In this document: in pieces, positions 9,151-16,656 of the stretch
Layout: each line of letters opens with the position of its first letter
Position numbering within the stretch: position 1 is the first letter of the stretch
Assembly: GCF_014836945.1 (NCBI RefSeq)
Contig: NZ_JACSPX010000001.1
Span: 452,952 to 516,951, forward strand
Length of the DNA stretch: 64,000 nt
From: Microbacterium commune
GTDB taxonomy: Bacteria; Actinomycetota; Actinomycetes; Actinomycetales; Microbacteriaceae
Reading direction: 5' to 3'
The notes under the pieces: generated by a model
Databases searched by the model: none
Seen by the model: only the letters and a program-made list of their open reading frames with translations
What the model was told of the DNA's origin: nothing
Translations under genes and position numbers: made by a program

Positions 9151-9962
9151 TGACCGCGCTTCTTGTCGTTGCCACTCTCGTTCCCCTAAGCACGTCTTCA
9201 CCACCGTCGTGCGGTATCGCTGCTACCGGTTGTAGCTCCTCGACAAACGGCAGTGTCGTCGAGGTTTCTGGGTCGAAAACTTCGAGGGGCCAGTCCGGTG
9301 AGCGGACACCGGAGAGCAACTCACCGGGCCGTTCCAATGCCACGATCGGAAATATCCCTCGGCAACCCACGCCATTCGAAGAGTGCCTCGTAGATTGGGA
9401 CTCGTACCGGGGATGCTGGGAGGCCCGATCCGCCGGCGATGAAACGCCACCCGAAGAGGGCGAAGAGTCACCGGGTCTTCCGCCCATCACGATCACGGAC
9501 CTCGCCAGCTTCTCGCCCGCCAAGGGCACCGTGCTCGGTGAACCGGACAACCTCGGAGTCGCGGGGCTTCCGACGAACTTCGTCACCCAGGCTGAGACGC
9601 ACGTCCGTTCCGGCCAGCTGTTCGGGTTCCCCATCGACGTGCGCTTCACACCGGTGTCGTACACCTTCCATTACGGTGACGGGGAGTCACGTACTGCCCC
9701 CTCCCCCGGCGCGAGCTGGGAGAGCCTCGGGCAGGCCCAATTCACCCCGACCGATACCAGCCACACGTACGCAGAACGTGGCACGTACGACGCGACCGTC
9801 GACATCGCGTACACGGCGGAGATAGATCTGGGTGTCGGATGGTTCCAGATCGAGGGGCAGCTCGACATCCCGGGTCCGACGCAGCAGATCCGCATCTTCG
9901 AAGCGCACACCGCCCTCGTCGCTCGCACCTGCACGGAGCAGCCCTCAGCCCCCGGCTGCTGA
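9138..9962 (+). CDS. Secreted PKD-like domain protein
   Basis: A 274-residue protein with a short hydrophobic N-terminus (LMTALLVVATLVPLSTS) that should act as a signal peptide, then a low-complexity, cysteine-containing region (about 25-115). The C-terminal 140 residues look like a PKD-type beta-sandwich: VSYTFHYGDGES followed by DTSHTYAERGTYDATVDIAYTAE, the usual GDG/HxYxxxGxY pattern. The last residues hold two further cysteines. It overlaps the lipoprotein gene by 13 bases, so co-expression is likely. PKD folds usually mediate extracellular protein or sugar contacts; no enzyme domain is visible. Base composition is lower than in the neighbours at the 5' end. Confidence 0.78.
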   Translation: MPDLMTALLVVATLVPLSTSSPPSCGIAATGCSSSTNGSVVEVSGSKTSRGQSGERTPESNSPGRSNATIGNIPRQPTPFEECLVDWDSYRGCWEARSAGDETPPEEGEESPGLPPITITDLASFSPAKGTVLGEPDNLGVAGLPTNFVTQAETHVRSGQLFGFPIDVRFTPVSYTFHYGDGESRTAPSPGASWESLGQAQFTPTDTSHTYAERGTYDATVDIAYTAEIDLGVGWFQIEGQLDIPGPTQQIRIFEAHTALVARTCTEQPSAPGC

Positions 9963-10309
9963 TCCGACATCCCCTCAGCCGCGTTCACCTCTCGGACTGC
10001 GCTCGGCGCACCTCACCGTTCCCCCTTCGCGGCGACAAGCGCGTGCGACGCGGAGAGTGCGCGGCGCTGAGCGCAGTCGCCGCCGAACGCCTGGGCCCAG
10101 GATCCTGCCGTGCGCGGGCCCGCCCGGGCATCCGACCCCCGTCCCGTCCGCCGCAGACCCGCTGAACACGATACGAAGCGGGGGCCGACACTCCAGATGT
10201 CGGACGGATTCCCGCGAAACGTCCGTCATCTGGAGTGTCGGCCCCGTGAACGTCAAGGCTCCGCGACGTCACGGCCCGACACGAATGCGCCGGCGAGCGG
10301 GCGACCCCG
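9963..10309. other. Gene-free gap between convergent genes
   Basis: This 347-base interval between the PKD protein and phoH holds no credible gene. Its only clear content is repeat copy 4 (10180-10245). The rest is GC-rich sequence without promoter-like elements that I can support. Confidence 0.7.
10180..10245. repeat. Interspersed palindrome, copy 4
   Basis: Arms 10180-10205 and 10221-10245 around a 15-base loop, lying between two convergent genes. The left arm is identical to that of copies 1 and 3. The right arm carries one change (CCGTCA) and lacks the last C. The position suits a bidirectional terminator, although no T tract follows. Confidence 0.93.
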
Positions 10310-11665
10310 TCAGCTCAGCTCGCCACCCTCCAGCAGCTCGGTCACGAGGGCCGCGATGGCCGAACGCTCCGAGCGCTGCAGCGTGACGTGCCCGAACAGG
10401 TCGTGCCCCTTCAGCGTCTCGATCACGCTCGCGATGCCGTCGTACCGGCCGACGCGCAGGTTGTCGCGCTGTCCGACGTCGTGTGTGAGGATGACCCGGG
10501 AGTTCTGGCCGATCCGGCTCAGCACGGTCAGCAGCACGTTGCGCTCCAGAGACTGCGCCTCGTCGACGATGACGAACGCGTCGTGCAGCGATCGCCCGCG
10601 GATGTGCGTGAGCGGCAGCACCTCCAGCATCCCGCGCGCCACGACCTCCTCCAGCACGTTGCCCGAGACCACCGACCCGAGGGTGTCGAACACCGCCTGA
10701 CCCCACGGGCCCATCTTCTCGCCCTGGTCCCCGGGCAGATACCCGAGCTCCTGCCCGCCGACGGCGAACAGCGGGCGGAACACGATGATCTTCTTCTGCT
10801 GCTGCCGCTCGAGCACGGCCTCGAGCCCCGCGCACAGCGCCAGCGCCGACTTTCCGGTGCCGGCGCGCCCACCCAGCGACACGATGCCGACCTCGGGGTC
10901 GAGCAGCAGGTCGATCGCGATCCGCTGCTCGGCCGAGCGGCCGTGCATTCCGAACACCTCGCGGTCGCCTCGCACCAGCCGGTACTCGCCCTCGGCCACG
11001 ACACGACCCAGCGCCGAACCTCGTTCGGAGTGGATGATCAGGCCGGTGTTCACGGGCATCCCCCGCACCTGTTCGCTGAGGCCGACCTCGCTCTCGTACA
11101 GGTCGCTCATCTCGTCGCCCGAGAGGTCGAGGGTCGTGATGCCCGTCCATCCGGCATCCACCGCCTGCTCGGCGAGATACTCCTCCGCCGCCAGCCCGAG
11201 GGATGCGGCCTTCACGCGCATCGGCAGGTCTTTCGACACGATCGTGACGTCCTGCCCGTCGGCGGCGAGCTGCGCGGCGGTCGCGAGGATGCGACTGTCG
11301 TTGTCGCTGAGCCGGATGCCCGCGGGCAGCACCGACATGTCCACATTGCCCAGCTCGACACGCAGAGTGCCGCCGTCGCCCACCTCGATCGGGAAGTCCA
11401 GGCGACCGTGCTCGACGCGCAGCTCGTCGAGGTGACGCAGCGCGCGTCGGGCGAAGTAGCCGAGCTCGGGATCGTGACGCTTGCCCTCCAGCTCGCTGAT
11501 CACGACGACGGGGAGGACGATCGAGTGCTCCGCGAAACGGAACAGAGCCTGCGGATCGCTCAACAGCACCGAGGTGTCGAGCACATACGTGCGAAGAGCC
11601 GTGTCATCGTGTGACACGGCTCGGGCTGCTGACGTGGACTGCTGCTGTGCTGTACGTGTGGTCAC
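10310..11665 (-). CDS. PhoH family protein: PIN domain fused to PhoH ATPase
   Basis: A 451-residue protein of the PhoH2 type, in which a PIN-fold RNase is fused to an NTP-driven RNA helicase-like ATPase. The PIN domain (about 25-165) starts [15 protein letters not shown] with its first catalytic Asp and continues with [10 protein letters not shown] and [10 protein letters not shown]. The ATPase domain has Walker [13 protein letters not shown] near residue 268, Walker [13 protein letters not shown] near 367 and [16 protein letters not shown]. The GTG at 11665 has GGGAG eight bases upstream, so unlike many neighbours it uses a ribosome site. It lies 3' of uppS on the same strand, 229 bases apart. 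Family members are linked to RNA turnover and toxin-like activity. Confidence 0.93.
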   Translation of the reverse strand: MTTRTAQQQSTSAARAVSHDDTALRTYVLDTSVLLSDPQALFRFAEHSIVLPVVVISELEGKRHDPELGYFARRALRHLDELRVEHGRLDFPIEVGDGGTLRVELGNVDMSVLPAGIRLSDNDSRILATAAQLAADGQDVTIVSKDLPMRVKAASLGLAAEEYLAEQAVDAGWTGITTLDLSGDEMSDLYESEVGLSEQVRGMPVNTGLIIHSERGSALGRVVAEGEYRLVRGDREVFGMHGRSAEQRIAIDLLLDPEVGIVSLGGRAGTGKSALALCAGLEAVLERQQQKKIIVFRPLFAVGGQELGYLPGDQGEKMGPWGQAVFDTLGSVVSGNVLEEVVARGMLEVLPLTHIRGRSLHDAFVIVDEAQSLERNVLLTVLSRIGQNSRVILTHDVGQRDNLRVGRYDGIASVIETLKGHDLFGHVTLQRSERSAIAALVTELLEGGELS

Positions 11666-11823
11666 GATCCACTCCCACTCGGGATGTGCTCCCGGCTCTG
11701 CAGAGAGTCGACCAGGGTCACGAGTCGCGATCCTTGAGGCCGACCCGACCGGACACGGTGTCCGATGCCATGAACGTACTTCCGCGGCCGACTCCGCGAC
11801 AGCAACGGCGTATGGCGTGTCGG

Positions 11824-11898
11824 CTAAGAGACGGTGAACGGCGCGCGGCCGAATGCAGCGAGCGCGGCGACCAGCTTGTCGAGCCTCGCCCCGCTCAT
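11824..11898 (-). CDS. Possible 24-residue ORF coupled to uppS
   Basis: The reading frame [20 protein letters not shown] followed by FTVS and a stop begins with an ATG that overlaps the uppS stop as ATGA, the arrangement used by real coupled genes in this window. The peptide is basic and amphipathic. It has no recognisable family and could be chance, because ATGA overlaps arise easily at TGA stops. Low confidence. Confidence 0.2.
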   Translation of the reverse strand: MSGARLDKLVAALAAFGRAPFTVS

Positions 11899-12677
11899 CG
11901 TCCGAATCGACGGTCGCGGTCGGCGAAATCGCGGATGGCCCGCAGGAAGTCGACCTCGCGCAGGTCGGGCCCGAGCGCCTCGACGAAGTAGAACTCGCTG
12001 TGCGCGCTCTGCCACAGCAGGAAGTCGCTCAGCCTCTGCTCGCCGCTCGTGCGGATGACCAGATCCGGGTCGGGCTGGCCACCGGTGTACAGGTGCTCGC
12101 CGATCATCTCGGGGGTCAGCTGCTCGGCCAGATCCTCGAGGGTGCCGCCCGAGGCGTCGTGCTTGCCGATGATGCTGCGCACCGCATCGACGATCTCGTT
12201 GCGTCCCCCGTAGCCGACCGCGAGGTTGACGTGCAGCCCGGTGTGCCCGCTGGTGCGCTCCTGCGCCTCCGCCAGCACCCGCGACAGCTCGGGCGTCAGG
12301 ATGTCGGCGCGTCCGACGTGCTGCACCCGCCATTCGCCATGCTCGGCGAGAGAGTCGGCGAGCTCGGCGATGATCTCGATGAGATCGCGGATCTCCTTCG
12401 AATCCCGCTTGAGCAGGTTGTCTGCCGAGAGCAGGTAGAGCGACACGACGCCGATCCCGAGGTCGTCGCACCATCCGAGGAATTCGCGCATCTTGGCGGC
12501 CCCGGCGCGGTGGCCGGCGGCCGCGCTGTCGAAGCCGAGCTGCCGGGCCCACCGACGGTTGCCGTCGATCATCATGGCGACGTGGTGCGGAGCCTTCGCG
12601 ACATCGATGCGCCGTCTCAGGCGCCTCGCGTAGAGCCGATAGAGAGGTCCCCGCCCCGAGCTCTCACGTGCAATCAC
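11895..12677 (-). CDS. uppS: Isoprenyl transferase (undecaprenyl/decaprenyl diphosphate synthase type)
   Basis: A cis-prenyltransferase that makes the long-chain lipid carrier for peptidoglycan and wall polysaccharides from IPP. The 260 residues include the diphosphate-binding signature [15 protein letters not shown] near residue 31 with the catalytic Asp, [12 protein letters not shown] near 82, [12 protein letters not shown] near 151 and the C-terminal [24 protein letters not shown] signature with YF. The GTG at 12677 lies six bases behind TAGCGT on the minus strand (12684-12689), which suggests leaderless initiation. The gene faces trhA across a short divergent region. Confidence 0.95.
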   Translation of the reverse strand: MIARESSGRGPLYRLYARRLRRRIDVAKAPHHVAMMIDGNRRWARQLGFDSAAAGHRAGAAKMREFLGWCDDLGIGVVSLYLLSADNLLKRDSKEIRDLIEIIAELADSLAEHGEWRVQHVGRADILTPELSRVLAEAQERTSGHTGLHVNLAVGYGGRNEIVDAVRSIIGKHDASGGTLEDLAEQLTPEMIGEHLYTGGQPDPDLVIRTSGEQRLSDFLLWQSAHSEFYFVEALGPDLREVDFLRAIRDFADRDRRFGR

Positions 12678-12767
12678 GTGCCTACGCTACCGCCACCGGT
12701 CCCGGCCCCGCCGCAGCACTCGGAACATGTACCGCCGACGGCATGCCCGCGTACGTAGAGTGAGCGG
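12678..12767. promoter_or_regulatory. Divergent promoter region of uppS and trhA
   Basis: Only 90 bases separate the two start codons. On the minus strand TAGCGT (12684-12689), and on the plus strand TAGAGT (12756-12761), each sit exactly six bases from their start codon. No -35 match is convincing for either. Two CACGTG palindromes 10 bases apart (12665-12670, 12675-12680) overlap the uppS start. Confidence 0.55.
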
Positions 12768-13502
12768 GTGAGCACCCGCCCCTCAGATGACGCAGATGTA
12801 CCCGAGCTGCCCCTGATGGAGGCGGCGGCCGTCGATGCCGCGGCCGAGGTCAGACCCACCTGGCGAGGCTGGATCCACGCCGGCACCTTCCCTGTCGCGA
12901 TCGTCGCCGGCGCCGTGCTCATCACCGTCGCCCAGGGGGCGCCTGCCAAGTGGGCCGCGGCGGTCTTCATGGTCACGTCGATGCTCCTCTTCGGCAATTC
13001 GGCCCTCTACCACCGGTTCGATTGGGGTCCCACGACGAAGGCTGTTCTCAAGCGCATCGATCACGCCAACATCCTGCTGCTGATCGCGGGCACGTACACG
13101 CCCCTGGCCGTTCTCGCTCTGCCGCCGCAGAAGGGCCTGGTGCTGCTGATCGTGGTGTGGAGCGGGACGGTGCTCGGCATCCTGTTCCGCGTGTTCTGGA
13201 TCAACGCGCCTCGATGGCTGTACGTCGCCCTGTACCTCGCACTGGGCTGGGCCGCGGTGATGTACATGGGCGACCTGCTGCAGGCCAACGTGGCCATGAT
13301 GGTGCTCGTCTGCGTCGGCGGCCTGCTGTACACGGTGGGAGCGATCGTCTACGCGATGAAGAAGCCCAATCCCTGGCCGGGGCGCTTCGGATTCCACGAG
13401 ATCTTCCACGTCTGCACCGTGCTCGCCTTCCTCTGCCACTGGACCGCGTGCCTGCTCATCTCGCTCGACCCGCTCTCGCCCTCGCTGGGCTTCGGCGGCT
13501 GA
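12768..13502 (+). CDS. trhA: TrhA/hemolysin III family membrane protein
   Basis: A 244-residue member of the PAQR-like hemolysin III family, with an N-terminal cytoplasmic tail (about 1-38) and seven hydrophobic segments. It has the conserved polar residues in [10 protein letters not shown] near residue 80, [19 protein letters not shown] near 103 and the C-terminal [19 protein letters not shown], whose histidines match a metal site in the wider PAQR superfamily. Bacterial homologues have been linked to membrane energetics and fluidity; true haemolysis is doubtful. The GTG start is apparently leaderless (TAGAGT at 12756). Confidence 0.9.
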   Translation: MSTRPSDDADVPELPLMEAAAVDAAAEVRPTWRGWIHAGTFPVAIVAGAVLITVAQGAPAKWAAAVFMVTSMLLFGNSALYHRFDWGPTTKAVLKRIDHANILLLIAGTYTPLAVLALPPQKGLVLLIVVWSGTVLGILFRVFWINAPRWLYVALYLALGWAAVMYMGDLLQANVAMMVLVCVGGLLYTVGAIVYAMKKPNPWPGRFGFHEIFHVCTVLAFLCHWTACLLISLDPLSPSLGFGG

Positions 13503-13545
13503 CGCGGGATACGCTCGAATTCCGCGTCAGAGCAGAGGAGCGACA

Positions 13546-14019
13546 ATGGCCGAAGTAGAGAGCTTCACCCTGGACCACACCGCCGTCAGCGCACCGTACG
13601 TGCGCCTCATCAGCGTCGAGCACGGACCGAAGGGCGACGCGATCTCGAACTTCGACGTGCGGTTTGTGCAGCCGAACGAGGGTGAGATCCCGACGGCGGG
13701 TCTGCACACCATCGAGCATCTGCTCGCCAGCGTCGTCCGCGACCGCATCGACGGGCTGATCGACATCTCGCCGTTCGGGTGCCGCACCGGCTTCCACGCG
13801 ATCTTCTGGGGCGACCCCGCGGTCGCCGACGTCGTCGCGGCGGTGCGCGGAGGCCTCGAGTTCATCGCGAACACCGCCGAGTGGAGCGACGTACCCGGCG
13901 TCTCGGCCGTGGAGTGCGGCAACTACCGCGACCACAGTCTGCACAGCGCGAAGGAGTGGTCGAAGACCATCCTGGATCAGGGCATCAGCCTCGACGCGTT
14001 CGAGCGCGTCGGCGTGTGA
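13546..14019 (+). CDS. luxS: S-ribosylhomocysteine lyase
   Basis: LuxS cleaves S-ribosylhomocysteine to homocysteine and DPD, the precursor of autoinducer-2, in the activated methyl cycle. The 157 residues match the family length. The metal site is [12 protein letters not shown] (residues near 60-65, HxxEH-like pattern beginning GLHTIEHL), and the third ligand His and the catalytic cysteine region lie in [14 protein letters not shown] and [16 protein letters not shown] good ribosome site (GAGGAG) precedes the ATG at 13546. An AI-2E-family transporter gene lies 2.6 kb away, but that family name does not prove AI-2 transport. Confidence 0.95.
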   Translation: MAEVESFTLDHTAVSAPYVRLISVEHGPKGDAISNFDVRFVQPNEGEIPTAGLHTIEHLLASVVRDRIDGLIDISPFGCRTGFHAIFWGDPAVADVVAAVRGGLEFIANTAEWSDVPGVSAVECGNYRDHSLHSAKEWSKTILDQGISLDAFERVGV

Positions 14020-14031
14020 GTCGAGCCGACC

Positions 14032-14277
14032 TCAGCGGCTGCTCTCGTCGCCGTCGGCCTGCTCACGCAGCGCCGCCTCTTCGGCATCCAGCTCTGCGCG
14101 CACCTCTTCGCGGTAGCGGACCTTGCGGATGCGGCGGTTCATGTCCCAGATCAGCAGCACCACGGCCGCGACGATGATCACGATGATCGCGAAGCCCGCG
14201 AAGCCGGGGGTCACCGAGTTCGGGTCGACCGTCATCGACGGCGTCGGCATCGGGGTTGTCTCACCGAACAGGATCAT
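14032..14277 (-). CDS. Small single-pass membrane protein
   Basis: An 81-residue protein with a short outer N-terminus, one strongly hydrophobic helix (about 22-42, GFAIIVIIVAAVVLLIWD) and a charged cytoplasmic tail (RRIRKVRYREEVRAELDAEE). The ATG at 14277 was preferred over the longer frame because CGAGGAGAAGG stands just upstream. The gene is convergent with luxS and divergent from the DUF4307 gene. I do not recognise a family; similar small proteins occur beside DUF4307 genes in related genomes as far as I recall. Confidence 0.75.
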   Translation of the reverse strand: MILFGETTPMPTPSMTVDPNSVTPGFAGFAIIVIIVAAVVLLIWDMNRRIRKVRYREEVRAELDAEEAALREQADGDESSR

Positions 14278-14348
14278 GGTCCGCCTTCTCCTCGCAGGTC
14301 GAATAACCTGGAAGTCCAGCCTATCCGCCGTCCACCCCCGGGAGAGAC

Positions 14349-14735
14349 GTGACCACCGCACGCGAGCTCGATGAGCGATACGGTCGCACGCCCCGGCGAC
14401 GCCTCCCCTGGATCGTCTTCGGCGCGGCCGCCGTGGCCGCCGTCGTCGCCCTGGGCTGGACGATCGTCGCGCAGCAGATGAACGCGGTGGATGCCGACGA
14501 TCTGGGCTTCACCGTGGTCGACGCGCACAGCGTCGACCTGCGTTTCCAGTTCACCGCAACGCAGGGCGCGGACGTCGCGTGCGCGGTGGAGGCGCTCGAC
14601 GAGGAGTTCGGCGTGGTCGGCTGGAAGATGATCGAGATCCCCGGCGGCGAGCATCACACGAAGGGCGTCGCCATCAGCATCCCGACCGTCGCCGAGGCGA
14701 CCACCGGTTTGGTGAAGGCCTGCTGGGTCGCCTAG
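14349..14735 (+). CDS. DUF4307 family membrane protein
   Basis: A 128-residue protein starting TTARELDERYGRTPRRR, the typical opening of DUF4307, followed by one transmembrane helix (about 21-42, WIVFGAAAVAAVVALGWTIVA) and a small extracytoplasmic domain with two cysteines near 78 and 125. DUF4307 is an actinobacterial family with no known function, often found just before greA, as here. The GTG at 14349 is preceded by GGGAGAGAC, so it has a ribosome site. A strong hairpin follows the stop. Confidence 0.88.
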   Translation: MTTARELDERYGRTPRRRLPWIVFGAAAVAAVVALGWTIVAQQMNAVDADDLGFTVVDAHSVDLRFQFTATQGADVACAVEALDEEFGVVGWKMIEIPGGEHHTKGVAISIPTVAEATTGLVKACWVA

Positions 14736-14754
14736 AATCATCCGAAAGATGATC

Positions 14755-14780
14755 GACGCCCCGGCCGACGCCGGGGCGTC
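14755..14780 (+). terminator. Hairpin between the DUF4307 gene and greA
   Basis: A perfect 11-base stem (14755-14765 with 14770-14780) around the loop CGAC, followed by TTGCAT. It can end the DUF4307 transcript. A promoter-like TAGAAT (14733-14738) lies upstream of it, so it could also sit in the greA leader. A second small hairpin, GCCCC-TGA-GGGGC, follows at about 14825-14838. Confidence 0.7.
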
Positions 14781-14857
14781 TTGCATATCCCACGGGTCGC
14801 CGGACGGCCCGACATCCCCGAAAGCCCCTGAAGGGGCCCGCAGCGAAGGAGCAGGCT

Positions 14858-15346
14858 GTGTCCACAGACGCTCAGGTACCTTTCCTCACGCAGGAGGCCT
14901 ACGACCGGCTCGTCGAAGAGCTCGAGCACCTCTCGACGGTCGGCCGTGAGGAGATCGCCGCCCGCATCGAAGCGGCCCGCGAAGAGGGCGACCTCAAGGA
15001 GAACGGCGGATATCACGCCGCGAAGGACGAACAGGGCAAGCAGGAGGCGCGCATCCGCACCCTGCAGCAGCTGCTGAAGACGGCGAAGGTCGGCGAGGCG
15101 CCCACCAGCCGCGGCATCGTCGAGCCCGGCACGGTCGTCACGGCGATCGTCGCGGGCGATGAGGAGGTCTTCCTCCTCGGCAGCCGCGAGATCGCCGCCG
15201 GCGGCGAGCTTGACGTGTACAGCGAGGCGAGCCCGCTCGGCCAGGCCATCATCGGCCTCAAGGTCGGCGAGAAGTCCAGCTACGAAGCGCCCAACGGCCG
15301 CTCGATCACCGTCGAGATCACCGGAGTCGAGACCTACACCGGCTGA
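14858..15346 (+). CDS. greA: Transcription elongation factor GreA
   Basis: GreA enters the secondary channel of RNA polymerase and stimulates transcript cleavage in backtracked complexes. The 162 residues comprise the N-terminal coiled coil (about 5-80) with FLTQEAYDRLVEELEHL and the acidic tip motif REEGDLKENGGYHAAKDEQG, then the C-terminal globular domain with VTAIVAGDEEVFLLGSRE and SPLGQAIIGLKVGEKSSY. The GTG at 14858 has GAAGGAG seven bases upstream. The leader contains hairpins that could attenuate expression. Confidence 0.96.
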   Translation: MSTDAQVPFLTQEAYDRLVEELEHLSTVGREEIAARIEAAREEGDLKENGGYHAAKDEQGKQEARIRTLQQLLKTAKVGEAPTSRGIVEPGTVVTAIVAGDEEVFLLGSREIAAGGELDVYSEASPLGQAIIGLKVGEKSSYEAPNGRSITVEITGVETYTG

Positions 15347-15357
15347 TCTGCGCACAC

Positions 15358-15397
15358 GCAGAACGGCGGGACGCTCCAGGGCGTCCCGCCGTTCTGC
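15358..15397. terminator. Bidirectional terminator between greA and ilvA
   Basis: Perfect 17-base arms (15358-15374 and 15381-15397) with a six-base loop, exactly between two convergent genes. It is the most stable simple hairpin in the window and can serve both strands. Confidence 0.85.
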
Positions 15398-15408
15398 GTC
15401 TTCGCGGC

Positions 15409-16656
15409 TCAGTCCGGGACGACAACGGGGGCGAAGCCCGCTCGCCGCAGCGTCTCGAGCGCGAGCTCGGTGTGCTCGGGTCCGCGGGTCTCGATCGACA
15501 GCTGCAGGATCATGTCGCTGATCTGCAGACCGTGTCCGTGACGGGTGTGCAGCACCTCCATGACGTTGGCCCCGGCCTGAGCGAGCAGATCCGACACCTT
15601 CGCCAGCTGACCGGGCCGGTCGGGAAGCGGTACGCGCACGGTCGCGTATCGACCGGATGCCGCCAGACCGTGCGCCACGACCCGCTGCAGCAGCATCGGA
15701 TCGATGTTGCCGCCCGAGAGGATCGGCACGGTCACGCCCGTGTCGCGCACCTTGCCTGCGAGGATGGCGGCCACGCCGACGGCGCCGGCGGGCTCGACGA
15801 CGACCTTGGCGTGCTCGAGGAGCACGAGGAGGGCACGGGCGATGTCGTCCTCGCTGACCGTGACCACCTCGTCGACGAGCTCGCGGATGATCTCGAACGG
15901 CACGTCCCCCGGTCGCGCGACGAGGATGCCGTCGGCGATCGTCGGATGCGTCTGGATCTCGACGGGGCTGCCGGCCTCGAGCGACGGTGGCACCGCCGCG
16001 GCGTTCTCGGCCTGCACGCCGATCACGCGCACGGTGCGACCGGTCGCGGCGGCGGCGGCCTTGACCGCAGCGGCGACACCGGCGATCAGCCCGCCGCCGC
16101 CGATGCCCATGATCACCGTGTCGACGTCAGGGACGTCCTGGATCACTTCGAGACCGAGCGTGCCCTGGCCCACGACGATGTCGCGGTGGTCGAAAGGGTG
16201 GATGAGCACGGCGCCGGTGCGCTCGGCGAACTCCGCCGCGAGGCGCAGCGAGGTGGCCACCGTCTCGCCCTCGAGCACGACCTCGGCGCCGTAGCCCCGG
16301 GTGGCGAGCAGCTTGGGCACCGGCACGCCGAGCGGCATGAAGATCGTCGCGGGGATGCCCAGCATCTGAGCGGCGAGTGCCACGCCCTGCGCGTGGTTGC
16401 CCGCCGAGGCGGCCACCACCCCCCTGGAGCGCTCCTCCTCCGTCAGACGCGACAGACGGTAGGTCGCTCCGCGGATCTTGAACGACCCGGTTCGCTGCAG
16501 GTTCTCCATCTTGAGCATCACGGGTGAGCCGAGGGTCTCGCCGAGCGCCCGCGACAGCTCGGTCGGGGTGCGGGAGATCACTCCGGAGAGGCTCTCCGCC
16601 GCCGCGGTGAACTCCTCAAGGCTCGGGATGGCGGCGACGCCGGGGACCAGGGTCAT
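15409..16656 (-). CDS. ilvA: Threonine ammonia-lyase with ACT-like C-terminus
   Basis: PLP enzyme deaminating threonine (and serine) to 2-oxobutyrate, the first step towards isoleucine or of threonine catabolism. The 415 residues start with a fold-type II core: the PLP lysine lies in TGSFKIRGATYRL near residue 60, SAGNHAQGVAL near 84, and the glycine loop GIGGGGLIAG near 182 binds phosphate. The last 85 residues (VRVPLPDRPGQLAKVSDLLAQ) form a single ACT-like regulatory domain, as in the TdcB-plus-ACT type rather than the long biosynthetic IlvA. The start overlaps the stop of the AI-2E-family transporter gene upstream (ATGA), and GAGGAGG provides a ribosome site. Confidence 0.94.
   Translation of the reverse strand: MTLVPGVAAIPSLEEFTAAAESLSGVISRTPTELSRALGETLGSPVMLKMENLQRTGSFKIRGATYRLSRLTEEERSRGVVAASAGNHAQGVALAAQMLGIPATIFMPLGVPVPKLLATRGYGAEVVLEGETVATSLRLAAEFAERTGAVLIHPFDHRDIVVGQGTLGLEVIQDVPDVDTVIMGIGGGGLIAGVAAAVKAAAAATGRTVRVIGVQAENAAAVPPSLEAGSPVEIQTHPTIADGILVARPGDVPFEIIRELVDEVVTVSEDDIARALLVLLEHAKVVVEPAGAVGVAAILAGKVRDTGVTVPILSGGNIDPMLLQRVVAHGLAASGRYATVRVPLPDRPGQLAKVSDLLAQAGANVMEVLHTRHGHGLQISDMILQLSIETRGPEHTELALETLRRAGFAPVVVPD

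Noticed and set aside
2990..10245. The four palindromes as a CRISPR array
   Set aside because: They are more than 1.4 kb apart with genes in between, and spacer-like regular units and cas genes are absent.
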